NCBI GenBank assembly: GCA_000438175.1
Contig: FR900457.1
Location: 1 to 39,020, forward strand
Direction of reading: 5' to 3'
Length of the DNA stretch: 39,020 bases
Source: Fusobacterium sp. CAG:439
Lineage (GTDB): Bacteria > Cyanobacteriota > Vampirovibrionia > Gastranaerophilales > Gastranaerophilaceae
The translations under genes and the position numbers were made by a program. A model generated the notes under the pieces. That model made no database searches. It was not told where the DNA came from and was given only the letters and a program-made list of their open reading frames with translations. Of the stretch, positions 31,537 through 39,020 are shown one piece after another (positions within the stretch are counted from its first letter, which is position 1; the number at the start of each line of letters is the position of its first letter).

Positions 31537-31815
31537 TTATTTAATAAATAATTTTTTAATTTTGAGGATTATTTCTGCGATAAGCTTAGATAATGAAAAT
31601 TGTTCTTCAGGCATTTCGGGTTCTCTGTCGAATGTGAAAATATCTCCTTCTTCTTTTTTCATAAAAATACTTTCATCAAGATATTTTTTTTCTTTCTTTT
31701 CTTCTTTTTCCCCTTGAGCCATGTAGCCTAAGTTACCTGCACCGCCGTCGTTTTGCATAGATGCAGCTGCTTTGATAACCGGTTTTGTACTCAAAACATT
31801 TACATCGAAACTCAT
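31537..31815 (-). CDS. Small charged protein of unknown function
   Basis: 92 residues with AAGGAAAAA before the ATG. It starts with a polar segment (SFDVNVLSTKPVIKAAAS), continues with a run of Lys and Glu (GEKEEKKEKKYLDE), and ends with an amphipathic basic helix (LSKLIAEIILKIKKLFIK) that might touch the membrane. It is 27 bases upstream of hom on the same strand, so it may be co-transcribed. No family is recognised. Confidence 0.7.
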   Translation of the reverse strand: MSFDVNVLSTKPVIKAAASMQNDGGAGNLGYMAQGEKEEKKEKKYLDESIFMKKEEGDIFTFDREPEMPEEQFSLSKLIAEIILKIKKLFIK

Positions 31816-31913
31816 GACTTTTTCCTTTATATTTTTCCCTTATATATATAAAGTATTTTTCATGAAGAAATGTTACAAAAACGCGAGATTTGTAACAAAA
31901 AATTTACAATATG

Positions 31914-32501
31914 TTATTCGCTGAATTTTAAAACACTCTGGCACTTAAAGCCTATTTCGAACAAGTCGCGTTTTCTGATTGCAGATGATATATCAGGTCT
32001 GAATTCAGGTGTATTCGGGGTTAAAATAAATTCAGTAATATTATTTTCCTCATCGTAAGATAAATGAATTTTTTTTATAAGATTAAGATGCCCTCTGTCA
32101 AGTCCGTCGGCTATTTTTAGAATTCCTGCAAGCCTTTTTATAATTTTCCGGTCTTTTTTTTCGAGAGTGTTGTAAACTTCATGTTCATTTTTGTCAGGCA
32201 GCCCGCCTCTGTGGTAACGGCATATGCAGCCTATAATTTTTTCTTCTCTTTCATCAAAGCCTGATATTCCATTCTCTATAACCATTCTCATGCTGTGCTT
32301 GTTATGTCCTTTGGAATCTATATAATAACCTATGTCATGGAGCAGTGCTGCAGCTTCCAGATATTTTCTTTCTTTATTAGACATTTCACGGATTTTTTCG
32401 CTTGCTTCATCAAAAATCATCATGGAAATTCTTCTCACTTCCAGAGGGTGCGACGAGCTTTTTGAAAATTTGTTAAGCAATTCTTCTGCAGATAATTTCA
32501 T
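31914..32501 (-). CDS. HD-domain phosphohydrolase, Ppx/GppA C-terminal-like
   Basis: 195 residues. The HD motif is AAALLHDIGYYIDSKGHNKH (about residues 50-69), followed by CRYHRGGLP and LAGILKIADGLDRGH, which match the C-terminal domain of exopolyphosphatase / pppGpp phosphohydrolase. The actin-like N-terminal domains of Ppx/GppA are absent, so this is a stand-alone HD module. It may act on a nucleotide or (p)ppGpp-like substrate; this is inference. It is divergent from a GGDEF gene. Confidence 0.88.
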   Translation of the reverse strand: MKLSAEELLNKFSKSSSHPLEVRRISMMIFDEASEKIREMSNKERKYLEAAALLHDIGYYIDSKGHNKHSMRMVIENGISGFDEREEKIIGCICRYHRGGLPDKNEHEVYNTLEKKDRKIIKRLAGILKIADGLDRGHLNLIKKIHLSYDEENNITEFILTPNTPEFRPDISSAIRKRDLFEIGFKCQSVLKFSE

Positions 32502-32551
32502 AATTTACATTAAGTTTAGCAAAAAAATGGATTATAGACAATATTTTTGAT

Positions 32552-33232
32552 ATGATAAGTGAGGTTATGGAAAATATAAATATTAATGATAAAGATTTTG
32601 AAATACCTTCTGATGTTTTGGATGAAATTCAGAGAAATATTCAAAATATCATTGAAGGTTTTGATATCCCCGACGATAACAAGATGGATGTTATAAAAAA
32701 GATTAATTTTATGTACACGCAGACAAAGCAAATGTCTGTAACGGATGCTTTGACAAAGCTTTATAACCGCCGCCGGTTTGAAAGTGATTTTGAACGGGAA
32801 TACAAGCGCGCGAAACGTTACAAAAGCGAATTAAGTCTTGCGATAATAGACATTGATTTTTTCAAAAAATTTAATGACACATACGGTCATTCCTGCGGGG
32901 ATTATGTTTTGAAAGAGGCGGCTTATCTGATGCTGAACAATTTCAGGCAGACGGACTTTGTATTCAGATACGGCGGGGAAGAATTTGCGGTAATTCTTAC
33001 GGAAACATCGGGCGAAAATTCACTCATACCTCTTGAAAGACTGCGTAAGACAATTGAAGATTATAGTTTCAAATTCGGCGGAGAAATCCTGAATGTTACA
33101 ATAAGTATTGGCGTAAGTTCAAATACGGATTTTAAAACTCCGCAGGAAATGTTTGACGATGCCGACAGGGCTTTATATAATGCAAAAAACAGCGGGCGTA
33201 ACATGGTTAAGTCTGCAGGGGAATTGATATAA
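32552..33232 (+). CDS. GGDEF-domain diguanylate cyclase
   Basis: 226 residues (or 221 from the ATG at 32567, which has GAGG just before it). The N-terminal 60 residues form an acidic helical segment with no known sensor. The GGDEF domain starts at VTDALTKLYNRRRFESD; the active-site motif is GGEEF, and RQTD five residues before it is the inhibitory I-site. All catalytic features for making c-di-GMP from two GTP are there. It is soluble, since no membrane segment is visible. c-di-GMP usually controls adhesion and pilus function, which would suit the prepilin-rich surroundings. Confidence 0.93.
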   Translation: MISEVMENININDKDFEIPSDVLDEIQRNIQNIIEGFDIPDDNKMDVIKKINFMYTQTKQMSVTDALTKLYNRRRFESDFEREYKRAKRYKSELSLAIIDIDFFKKFNDTYGHSCGDYVLKEAAYLMLNNFRQTDFVFRYGGEEFAVILTETSGENSLIPLERLRKTIEDYSFKFGGEILNVTISIGVSSNTDFKTPQEMFDDADRALYNAKNSGRNMVKSAGELI

Positions 33233-33258
33233 GTAAAACTTAAAGATAGGATGTAATT

Positions 33259-33606
33259 ATGATTAAAAACATTTGTAAGTTATTTATTATGGTATTTTTA
33301 TTAACAGGTGTTGTGTCTGCCGAGGAATATACACAGGTTCATGCAGAACATATACTTGTAAAAACTGCTGCAGAAGCTCAGCAGATTAAAAAAGATATTG
33401 ATAACGGCGGAGATTTTGAATATTATGCCAGAACATATTCTCTTTGTCCGTCAGGTCAAAACGGAGGAGATTTAGGATATTTTGGGCGCGGACAGATGGT
33501 TAAAGAGTTTGAAAAAGCAGCCTTTAATACACCTGTCGGAGAAGTTTCAAATCCTGTGTACACCCAATTCGGATGGCATTTAATTAAAGTTTTGGACAAG
33601 AAATAA
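33259..33606 (+). CDS. Secreted parvulin-type peptidyl-prolyl isomerase
   Basis: 115 residues: a signal peptide (ICKLFIMVFLLTGVVSA) and a single parvulin domain with VHAEHILVKTAAEAQQIKKD, SLCPSGQNGGDLGYFGRGQM and TQFGWHLIKVL. It isomerises prolyl bonds and assists folding of exported proteins. It is minimal compared with PrsA/SurA, having no chaperone flanks. It has a good ribosome site, and a terminator directly follows. Confidence 0.94.
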   Translation: MIKNICKLFIMVFLLTGVVSAEEYTQVHAEHILVKTAAEAQQIKKDIDNGGDFEYYARTYSLCPSGQNGGDLGYFGRGQMVKEFEKAAFNTPVGEVSNPVYTQFGWHLIKVLDKK

Positions 33607-33638
33607 AAAAAGAAGCTTTTAAAAGCTTCTTTTTTTAT
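33605..33638. terminator. Bidirectional terminator
   Basis: AAAGAAGCTTTTAAAAGCTTCTTT is a perfect palindromic stem with A and T runs on each side. It lies between the convergent parvulin and small membrane protein genes. Confidence 0.9.
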
Positions 33639-33641
33639 ATG

Positions 33642-34028
33642 TTAACCGCCTATTCTTAAAGGTTCATTCTGCCCTTGCGGAGCTTGTTTTGGCGGGTGGG
33701 GTTGTTTTGTTTTATCAAGTTCTTTTTGTAATTTTTCCTGTTTTTTCCTGAGAGCATCCATTTTTTTGAGAGCTTTAACTTCTCCTGCAGGTTTATTAAA
33801 ATTTTCAGGATTTAATGTAACCATTTTTTCCCAACATCCGGGAACATTTGATTTCTCTCCGCAAATGCAATTTCTCCAGGTTTCTCCTGTTTTTTTATCA
33901 ACAAGGATTGTGAGCATATTACTGCCTGTTACAACATCATATCTGTTTTTAGTATTCATATTTGCAATTTGAAGCCACATTGTTGCAAGTATTAACACTG
34001 CAAGTCCTATTAAGATATTTTCTTTCAT
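33642..34028 (-). CDS. Small membrane-anchored protein of unknown function
   Basis: 128 residues. An N-terminal membrane segment (ILIGLAVLILATMWLQIA) is followed by a compact domain with three cysteines (TWRNCICGEKSNVPGCWEK), a Lys-rich coiled coil (KKMDALRKKQEKLQKELDK) and a Pro/Gln tail. GAGG before the ATG supports the start. The function is not recognisable. Confidence 0.78.
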   Translation of the reverse strand: MKENILIGLAVLILATMWLQIANMNTKNRYDVVTGSNMLTILVDKKTGETWRNCICGEKSNVPGCWEKMVTLNPENFNKPAGEVKALKKMDALRKKQEKLQKELDKTKQPHPPKQAPQGQNEPLRIGG

Positions 34029-34172
34029 AAAAAAACCTCATTTCTTATATTTTTATTTTACGGGTTTTATTATACATATAAAGTTTAGTATTAGCAAGTA
34101 AGATATTACACTCAGGGGTAATGAAAAGATTAGGGCGGTAATTTAAAATAGTTATGTAGAAAGGAAAATATT

Positions 34173-34520
34173 ATGGTTTTACTTTTACGTTGGATACTGT
34201 TTGCATTAGCAATAATCTTTGTGGCGTGGCTGGTGCCGGGAATTGAAGTAAGCAGCTTCCAGAGTGCAATGCTTGTGACTGTTATTATCGCGCTTATAAA
34301 CATTTTTATAAGACCGCTGATTGTTTTCATCACACTGCCGATTAATATTTTAACGCTTGGTTTATTTACGCTGATTATAAATGCTCTGTTATTTATGTTA
34401 GCGGGCTATGTGGCTCCGGGTGTTGAAGTTGACGGTTTTTTAAGCGCATTTCTCGGGTCGGTTGTTCTTTCATTCCTTGGTCTTATCATTAATATGGTTA
34501 CGCTTAATAATGCAGAGTAG
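34173..34520 (+). CDS. YvlD/DUF360 family four-helix membrane protein
   Basis: 115 residues, nearly all hydrophobic, with four membrane segments. The conserved LINIFIRPLIVFITLPINILTLGLFTLIINA (about residues 45-75, core NxxIRPL...LP.N..TLG) identifies the YvlD / phage-holin superfamily IV-like family. The family is widespread in chromosomes and is not itself evidence of a phage. AAAGGAAAA precedes the ATG, and a terminator follows. Confidence 0.9.
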   Translation: MVLLLRWILFALAIIFVAWLVPGIEVSSFQSAMLVTVIIALINIFIRPLIVFITLPINILTLGLFTLIINALLFMLAGYVAPGVEVDGFLSAFLGSVVLSFLGLIINMVTLNNAE

Positions 34521-34521
34521 A

Positions 34522-34551
34522 AAAAAGCTCCGTTATCGGAGCTTTTTTTGT
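34522..34551. terminator. Bidirectional terminator
   Basis: AAAAAGCTCCG-TTAT-CGGAGCTTTTT with a T run, between the YvlD gene and the convergent FkbM gene. Confidence 0.92.
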
Positions 34552-35658
34552 TTATATATAACAATACAGTACAGACTCGTAAAAACATGTACTGTGATGT
34601 CTTAATTTCATTTTATATTCGGGGACAAGTTTTTTTATATATTCAGCTATTGTGAATAAATCAGACGGTGAATGATAAATGCATACCGCAATTTTCGGTT
34701 TATATGTTTTAATGTGTTTTTCTGCTCCTTTAAGCATTTTCAATTCGTAACCTTCAATATCTGCTTTGATAAAATCAATTTTTCCGTCTATAGTTTTATC
34801 AACAGAGCATACTTCGCACTCACTGTTTCCATCGGAATAACTTTCTTTTATAAGTGAGCCGCCGATATCTATAGTGCCTTCAGCAAGATATAATTTCTTG
34901 TCAATATCGCCGACGCCTTTGTTAATACATTCGATTTGATCGTCTTTTAAGCCCCATTCTTTTTTTAATCTTGCAGCTCTTGTGCTTAATGCTTGAAAAG
35001 CCTGTTCCACAGGTTCAAACGCATAAATCTTTTTGAAAAGATAACCGCAGTAAAAAAGATATTTTTCTAAAGTATCCCCGACATAAGCGCCGCAGTCCGC
35101 AAAAATTTCGTCTGCCATTCCTGACTGGCTGAATTCGGGCAGACAAAAATATTGTACAGGCTCAAAAATATCCTTGAAACCGTCCGTACAATTTAGAAGT
35201 CTTGCTAAAATTATTTGTTCGTATGTTTGTTTTGACTTTTCGTCTGAAAGATATTTGTATACATTTTTAATTCTGTCAAAGTTTTGCGAGATTACGTATT
35301 CGTTAAAGGTGAATACAGCTCCTTTTTTATTGTATTTTTCAAGTAAATCTTTAACCTGTTTTTTCAAAATATCGTATAAATGATTTCCCGCGGCAATTAT
35401 ATATATAAAAGGTTCTGCTGCTTCGGAGATGAATTTTTCTGGAAGATAGCATTTAATATTGTCAGCGATTATCCTGTTATTTTTTTCCTGATTATTATCA
35501 ATAAATGCTTCGATTTTTTCACCCGAGGACTTAAATGTTTCATAAGCCATATTACCGCAAGATGCAGTCCCGAATATTACTACCGATGAATTCTTATATT
35601 GTCCGCATTCCCGATTTAATTTTTTTATATTATCGTTTATTCTTTTTTTGATATTCAT
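34552..35658 (-). CDS. FkbM-family methyltransferase with N-terminal Rossmann-like domain
   Basis: 368 residues. Residues 20-110 resemble a sugar/nucleotide-binding Rossmann segment (VVIFGTASCGNMAYETF, then AFIDNN). From about residue 185 an FkbM-type SAM-dependent methyltransferase follows: FADCGAYVGDT, KIYAFEPVEQAF, VDKTIDGKIDFIKADIEGYE and the ending KPKIAVCIYHSP. Such proteins usually O-methylate sugars of surface glycans or secondary products. No glycan cluster is next to it. Confidence 0.9.
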   Translation of the reverse strand: MNIKKRINDNIKKLNRECGQYKNSSVVIFGTASCGNMAYETFKSSGEKIEAFIDNNQEKNNRIIADNIKCYLPEKFISEAAEPFIYIIAAGNHLYDILKKQVKDLLEKYNKKGAVFTFNEYVISQNFDRIKNVYKYLSDEKSKQTYEQIILARLLNCTDGFKDIFEPVQYFCLPEFSQSGMADEIFADCGAYVGDTLEKYLFYCGYLFKKIYAFEPVEQAFQALSTRAARLKKEWGLKDDQIECINKGVGDIDKKLYLAEGTIDIGGSLIKESYSDGNSECEVCSVDKTIDGKIDFIKADIEGYELKMLKGAEKHIKTYKPKIAVCIYHSPSDLFTIAEYIKKLVPEYKMKLRHHSTCFYESVLYCYI

Positions 35659-35752
35659 AAATCACCATTAAATACATAATTTTTTAATAAAAATACTACT
35701 ATAATGATAACTTAACATATAAAAGTAATTATTTCAAGCGGTTATTTATAAA

Positions 35753-35781
35753 TTAATAAGATTATACTATTAGTTTATTAA
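35753..35781. promoter_or_regulatory. Operator/promoter of the XRE gene at 35790
   Basis: TTAATAA (35753-35759) and TTATTAA (35775-35781) flank a TATACT -10 (35763-35768). AAGGATAA then precedes the ATG. A convincing -35 box was not found. The placement fits autorepression. Confidence 0.4.
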
Positions 35782-35789
35782 GGATAATT

Positions 35790-36110
35790 ATGCAGACCAC
35801 AAAACAATTATTGGCAATAAGGTTAAAACAAATTCGTAAGAGCAGAGGACTGACACAGGAAAAACTGGCAGAACTCATCGGACGTGATACTAAACATATT
35901 TCGAAACTTGAAATTGCCGGATCCTATCCTTCTATTGAAACTCTTGAAAGAATAGCGGCGGCTTTGAATGTCGAATTGAAAGATATTTTTAATTTTGACG
36001 GATTAAAAGATGCGGATTATATAAAAGACGAATTTAAAAATCTTTTAAAGAATTCTGACGAAAAACATTTACAAACTCTGTATAAAATTCATAAAAGCCT
36101 GATAAATTAA
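35790..36110 (+). CDS. XRE-family HTH regulator (unpaired)
   Basis: 106 residues. Helix-turn-helix at residues 9-65 (RLKQIRKSRGLTQEKLAELI, then DTKHISKLEIAGSYPSIETL), with a C-terminal helical tail ending in LQTLYKIHKSLIN, similar in layout to the XRE protein at 12524. Unlike the other four XRE genes it has no divergent prepilin; it reads towards the alcohol dehydrogenase 26 bases downstream. An unusual extra residue (KLEIAGSYP instead of the common IExGxxxP) sits in the loop after the recognition helix. Confidence 0.9.
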   Translation: MQTTKQLLAIRLKQIRKSRGLTQEKLAELIGRDTKHISKLEIAGSYPSIETLERIAAALNVELKDIFNFDGLKDADYIKDEFKNLLKNSDEKHLQTLYKIHKSLIN

Positions 36111-36136
36111 TTCATTTGTGGTAAACTCTCTTTGTT

Positions 36137-37159
36137 ATGAAAGCTTTAATTTGTAAAAACGGTAAAATTGAAATTGTTGAAAAACCTGTTCCTGTTATTG
36201 AAAAGAATACTGATGCCATTATAAAGGTTACTCTTTCATCGATTTGTACAAGTGACCTGCATATAATTCACGGATTTGTGCCGCTTGCAAAAAACGGTGT
36301 TGTGCTCGGGCATGAATTTGCAGGCGAAGTCGTTGAAACGGGCAATGGCGTTAAAGATTTTAAAAAAGGCGACAGAGTTTCTGTTAATTGTGAAACATTC
36401 TGCGGAGTTTGCGACTTTTGCAAGAAAGGTTTTGTAAATAATTGTATAAACGGCGGCTGGGAGCTTGGATGTAAAATAGACGGCTGTCAGGCGGAATATG
36501 TAAGAGTGCCTTATGCGGATAACGGTTTGACAAAGCTGCCTGATAATGTAAGCTATGAAAACGCTTTGTTTGTCGGTGATATTCTTTCAAGCGGATATTG
36601 GGGCGCAGAGCTTTGTGAAATTACAAATGGTGATACGGTTGCTGTTATCGGGGCGGGACCTGTGGGACTTTGCGCAATGCAGTGCGCTAAAATTCTCGGA
36701 GCGGGTAAAGTTATTGCCGTTGATATTGATAAAAACAGGCTTGAACTTGCTCAAAAACTCGGTTTTGCGGATTTTATTTCAGAGCCTGAAAATTGCGAAG
36801 AAAGCATTAAAGAGATTACTAAGTACGGAGCAGATGCCGTAATTGAGGCTGCGGGAGGGAAAAATACATTTGAACTTGCATATAAAATTGCGCGCCCGAA
36901 TGCAGTTGTAGCTCTTGTTGCAATGTATGAAAAAAATCAAATTCTTCCATTGCCTGAAATGTACGGAAAGAATTTGATTTTTAAAACCGGCGGTGTTGAT
37001 GCCGTTCACTGTAAAGAACTTGTCAAACTTATTGCCGAAGGTAAAATAACAACTGATTTTTTAATTACTCACAGATTTTCTTTTGACAACATAAAAGATG
37101 CTTACAAACTTTTTGAAGAAAAATCCGAAAACTGCTTAAAAGTTGCCGTTCAATATTAA
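36137..37159 (+). CDS. Zinc-dependent alcohol/polyol dehydrogenase (MDR family)
   Basis: 340 residues. Catalytic zinc ligands are suggested by ICTSDLH and GHEFAGEVVE; the structural zinc site is CGVCDFCKKGFVNNC (four Cys); and the NAD-binding motif is VIGAGPVGLCAMQCA followed by VDIDKNRLELA. It oxidises an alcohol or polyol with NAD(P). The substrate (e.g. a butanediol, a sorbitol-type polyol or threonine) cannot be fixed by eye. TAAACT lies about ten bases before the ATG and there is no Shine-Dalgarno, so the leader is very short. Confidence 0.92.
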   Translation: MKALICKNGKIEIVEKPVPVIEKNTDAIIKVTLSSICTSDLHIIHGFVPLAKNGVVLGHEFAGEVVETGNGVKDFKKGDRVSVNCETFCGVCDFCKKGFVNNCINGGWELGCKIDGCQAEYVRVPYADNGLTKLPDNVSYENALFVGDILSSGYWGAELCEITNGDTVAVIGAGPVGLCAMQCAKILGAGKVIAVDIDKNRLELAQKLGFADFISEPENCEESIKEITKYGADAVIEAAGGKNTFELAYKIARPNAVVALVAMYEKNQILPLPEMYGKNLIFKTGGVDAVHCKELVKLIAEGKITTDFLITHRFSFDNIKDAYKLFEEKSENCLKVAVQY

Positions 37160-38138
37160 TCATGCAATGCGTGTTTAAGGAATTTGCATAATAATTTATA
37201 AGCTGCTTTTGCAGCTTTGCTTTCGCGAAGTGCATTAAGCAGAAGAAAATCATGAAATGTGTTATTAATTCTTACGCAAGCTGTATCAACACCTGCTTCG
37301 ATAAGTTTTCGTGCGTAAGCTTCACCCTCATCTCTTAATACATCATTTTCATCGGTAATAATTAAAGTTTGAGGCAGACCTTTTAAGTCTTCAATTTCAG
37401 CTTTCAGCGGTGATACATAAATCTCTTTGCGCTTGTCTTTTTCAGGCACATAGCAGTCCCAGAAGTATTCCATTGCTTTTTTTGTAAGCCACGGACCGTC
37501 TTTGAATTCTCTGTAAGATTCCGTATTCATATCCGCATCGGTGACCGGATAAATAAGTGCCTGAAAACGTAATCTCGGACCGCCTTCTTTTTTTACTTTA
37601 ATTGCCGCTGACGCAGCCATATTCCCGCCGCTGCCGCAGCCATATTCCCGCCGGCGCTGTCGCCTGCAACGGCAATACGTTTTGTATCTATGTTATGATC
37701 GCTTCCGTTTTCTGCAAAATATTTTATTGCCGCATAAATCTGATTAAGCGCATCAGGATATTGAAATTCAGGTGAACGCGGGTAATTAATAAATGCAACA
37801 ACCGATTTTGTATGCACTGCAATAGTTCTTATTGTCATATCGAAAGCATCGGCATCACCCATAACCCAGCCGCCGCCATGACAGTAAACAATTACCGGAA
37901 GTTTTTCATCGATATGTTTTTCTGGACGGACAAGCCTTACACTTATATCACCCGCTATTGTACTGAAAATAGTTATATCCTCAGTGTTTGCATCAATTGC
38001 GGTATGAAATTCTTTTTGCAAATTACACAGAAATTCTCTTGCTTCTTCTGGGCTTATTTCATATAACGGTTTTCCGTTTCTTAATTGAATGTCCTCTATA
38101 AAAGCTTTGGTTATTTTGTCTAAATGCGGTTCTGTCAT
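37156..38138 (-). pseudogene. Alpha/beta hydrolase (HSL-type esterase/lipase) broken by a 23-bp tandem duplication
   Basis: The 5' part (38138 to about 37630) encodes HGGGWVMGD (oxyanion hole) and the nucleophile elbow AGDSAGGN, then goes out of frame. The 3' part continues in another frame with the acid residue region (ITDENDVLRDEG) and catalytic His (NTFHDF). A 23-bp unit is present twice, at 37607-37629 and 37630-37652, with one mismatch. Removing one copy restores a single frame of about 319 residues reading AGGNMAASAAIKVK. The gene is therefore interrupted in this genome, by mutation or assembly error. Both halves are otherwise well preserved, so the event is recent. Confidence 0.88.
37607..37652. 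repeat. 23-bp tandem duplication inside the esterase
   Basis: Two adjoining 23-base units, beginning GCTGACGCAGCC and GCTGCCGCAGCC and both ending ATATTCCCGCC, differ only at 37611/37634. The unit length is not a multiple of three, so each extra copy shifts the frame. Confidence 0.93.
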
Positions 38139-38277
38139 AACTCTCCTCCTTTTTATCTAATAATCATTTAAAATAAAAAGTTTGCCATTACCGCATTGAG
38201 ATATTTTTTTATAAGTCTTTCGAATAGCAAATCAGGCAATAGAATTTATTCATAACTTGAGAAATTATGTGACTGCT

Positions 38278-38991
38278 ATGAAAAGAATATTTATTTTTCT
38301 ATTTATAATGTTGGCGGGAATATCTGTTCAGGCGCAGGATTGCAGTTGTGCAGAACAGGTTCTGGGGCGTGAACACATGTTCTGTGAAAAAGGTGCTTTG
38401 AGTAATAATGTTACTATTACTAATTTAAGAAATATAATCTGCAAAGGAAATGTTTTTAAGGTTGCTTTTGACTGTAAATTCTGGTCGGAATGCGCCAAAG
38501 CAGGGGAGAGAGTTAATTTTTCAGTTCCTCAGGCTATTTATACGCAGGAGGGAACATTATTAATCCCTGCCTGTTCAAAAGTTGTGGGTACTGTAATTCG
38601 TATTGAAAAACAAAGAATGCCGAATAAAAATGCACGTGTATATTTGAACTTTGAATGTCTTGTTCTTCCTGATGGTACTGCAATTCAAATGTCGGCTAAG
38701 CCTTTAACAAAAGATTCTTCTTTAAAAGAAGGTCCGTGGCATACTGCGGGAAAATTGTTCGGCTATACTCTGGGGCTGGGAATTGTCGGTGCGGGAGCAG
38801 GTACCGGTTTTGCGTTTATCCCTAACCCTGCAAAACTCGGTGTTGGTTATGCAATAGGTATCCCTGTGGGTACTACGGTCGGGTTGATTACAGGTTTAAT
38901 TACACCCGGACTTAAATACCATGCAAAAGCGGGTGAAGAAATTCCGATTATATTGTGTGAAGACTTATGCATAAATAAACAATGTGAATAA
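38278..38991 (+). CDS. Secreted protein of unknown function with a Gly-rich hydrophobic segment
   Basis: 237 residues from the ATG at 38278, chosen because the product then begins with a signal peptide (RIFIFLFIMLAGISVQA); an upstream TTG frame adds seven residues. Mature features: CSCAEQ and several further cysteines, a beta-rich domain (VNFSVPQAIYTQEGTLLIPA, then SKVVGTV and NARVYLNFECLVLPDG), a 50-residue Gly/Ala-rich hydrophobic stretch (GLGIVGAGAGTG, GYAIGIPVGTTVGLITG) that could insert in a membrane, and a Cys-containing tail. The middle is like the strand pattern of TrbI/VirB10-type domains, but I cannot assign it. Confidence 0.8.
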   Translation: MKRIFIFLFIMLAGISVQAQDCSCAEQVLGREHMFCEKGALSNNVTITNLRNIICKGNVFKVAFDCKFWSECAKAGERVNFSVPQAIYTQEGTLLIPACSKVVGTVIRIEKQRMPNKNARVYLNFECLVLPDGTAIQMSAKPLTKDSSLKEGPWHTAGKLFGYTLGLGIVGAGAGTGFAFIPNPAKLGVGYAIGIPVGTTVGLITGLITPGLKYHAKAGEEIPIILCEDLCINKQCE

Positions 38992-39020
38992 AAAATTTTT
39001 TGATGTATTATAGATTTGTA

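Noticed and set aside
34173..34520. Prophage remnant suggested by a holin-like family name
   Set aside because: The YvlD-type family is a common chromosomal membrane protein; no phage structural, lysis or integrase genes are near.
37156..38138. Two separate overlapping hydrolase genes
   Set aside because: Each half lacks part of the catalytic set, and the join is explained by a 23-bp duplication; it is one broken gene.
1..39020. CRISPR arrays, insertion sequences, tRNA or rRNA genes
   Set aside because: I looked for regularly spaced repeats, transposase motifs and tRNA T-arm patterns by eye and found none; a covariance search could still reveal a missed tRNA.

Overview
The window is AT-rich bacterial chromosome. 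Five proteins begin with an A|FTLAEVL-type prepilin signal, the fab, rib, thr and tpi genes are standard bacterial types, and codon use looks normal. This combination fits the gut non-photosynthetic cyanobacterial relatives (Melainabacteria / Gastranaerophilales-like). That assignment is inferred from gene style only; there is no rRNA, and I saw no tRNA.

Layout. 1-186: tail of an unknown + strand gene and a terminator. 187-3001 (-): riboflavin genes ribE-ribBA followed by a two-domain GNAT protein. 3073-6372 (+): a complete diversity-generating retroelement (DGR), made of a reverse transcriptase, a target gene whose 3' end is the variable repeat (VR), an Avd-like accessory protein, the template repeat (TR) and a hairpin terminator; a small XRE regulator runs antisense inside it. 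6405-6640: a promoter, structured leader, 23-residue hydrophobic peptide and terminator that resemble a type I (holin-like) toxin locus. 6740-7534: tpiA. 7658-16297: yceD-rpmF-plsX-fabH-fabD and fabG-acpP-fabF, with a secreted protein and an XRE/prepilin pair between fabD and fabG. 16351-17670 (-): TPM-domain and LemA genes. 17719-18729: a second XRE/prepilin pair. 18733-21849 (-): a large SF1 helicase with a nuclease-like C-terminus. 21901-22983: CCA-adding enzyme. 23028-23827: a poly-G tract and another prepilin. 23835-27253 (-): two TPR proteins, a metallo-beta-lactamase-fold protein and a metallophosphoesterase. 27282-28939: a YD/MORN-like protein and a further XRE/prepilin pair. 29173-31815 (-): hom-thrC plus a small protein. 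31914-39020: HD-domain protein, GGDEF protein, secreted parvulin, small membrane proteins, FkbM methyltransferase, XRE regulator, zinc alcohol dehydrogenase, an esterase broken by a 23-bp duplication, and a secreted protein of unknown function.

The most notable system is the DGR. All ten differences between its 124-bp VR and TR fall on template adenines, mostly in AAY codons. The protein being diversified is a prepilin-like secreted protein ending in a DUF1566/C-type-lectin-like domain. It therefore looks like a self-diversifying pilus or pseudopilus-displayed binding protein. It belongs to a wider pattern here: divergent pairs of a small XRE regulator and a prepilin-like gene, each pair with its own inverted-repeat operator candidate between the two genes.
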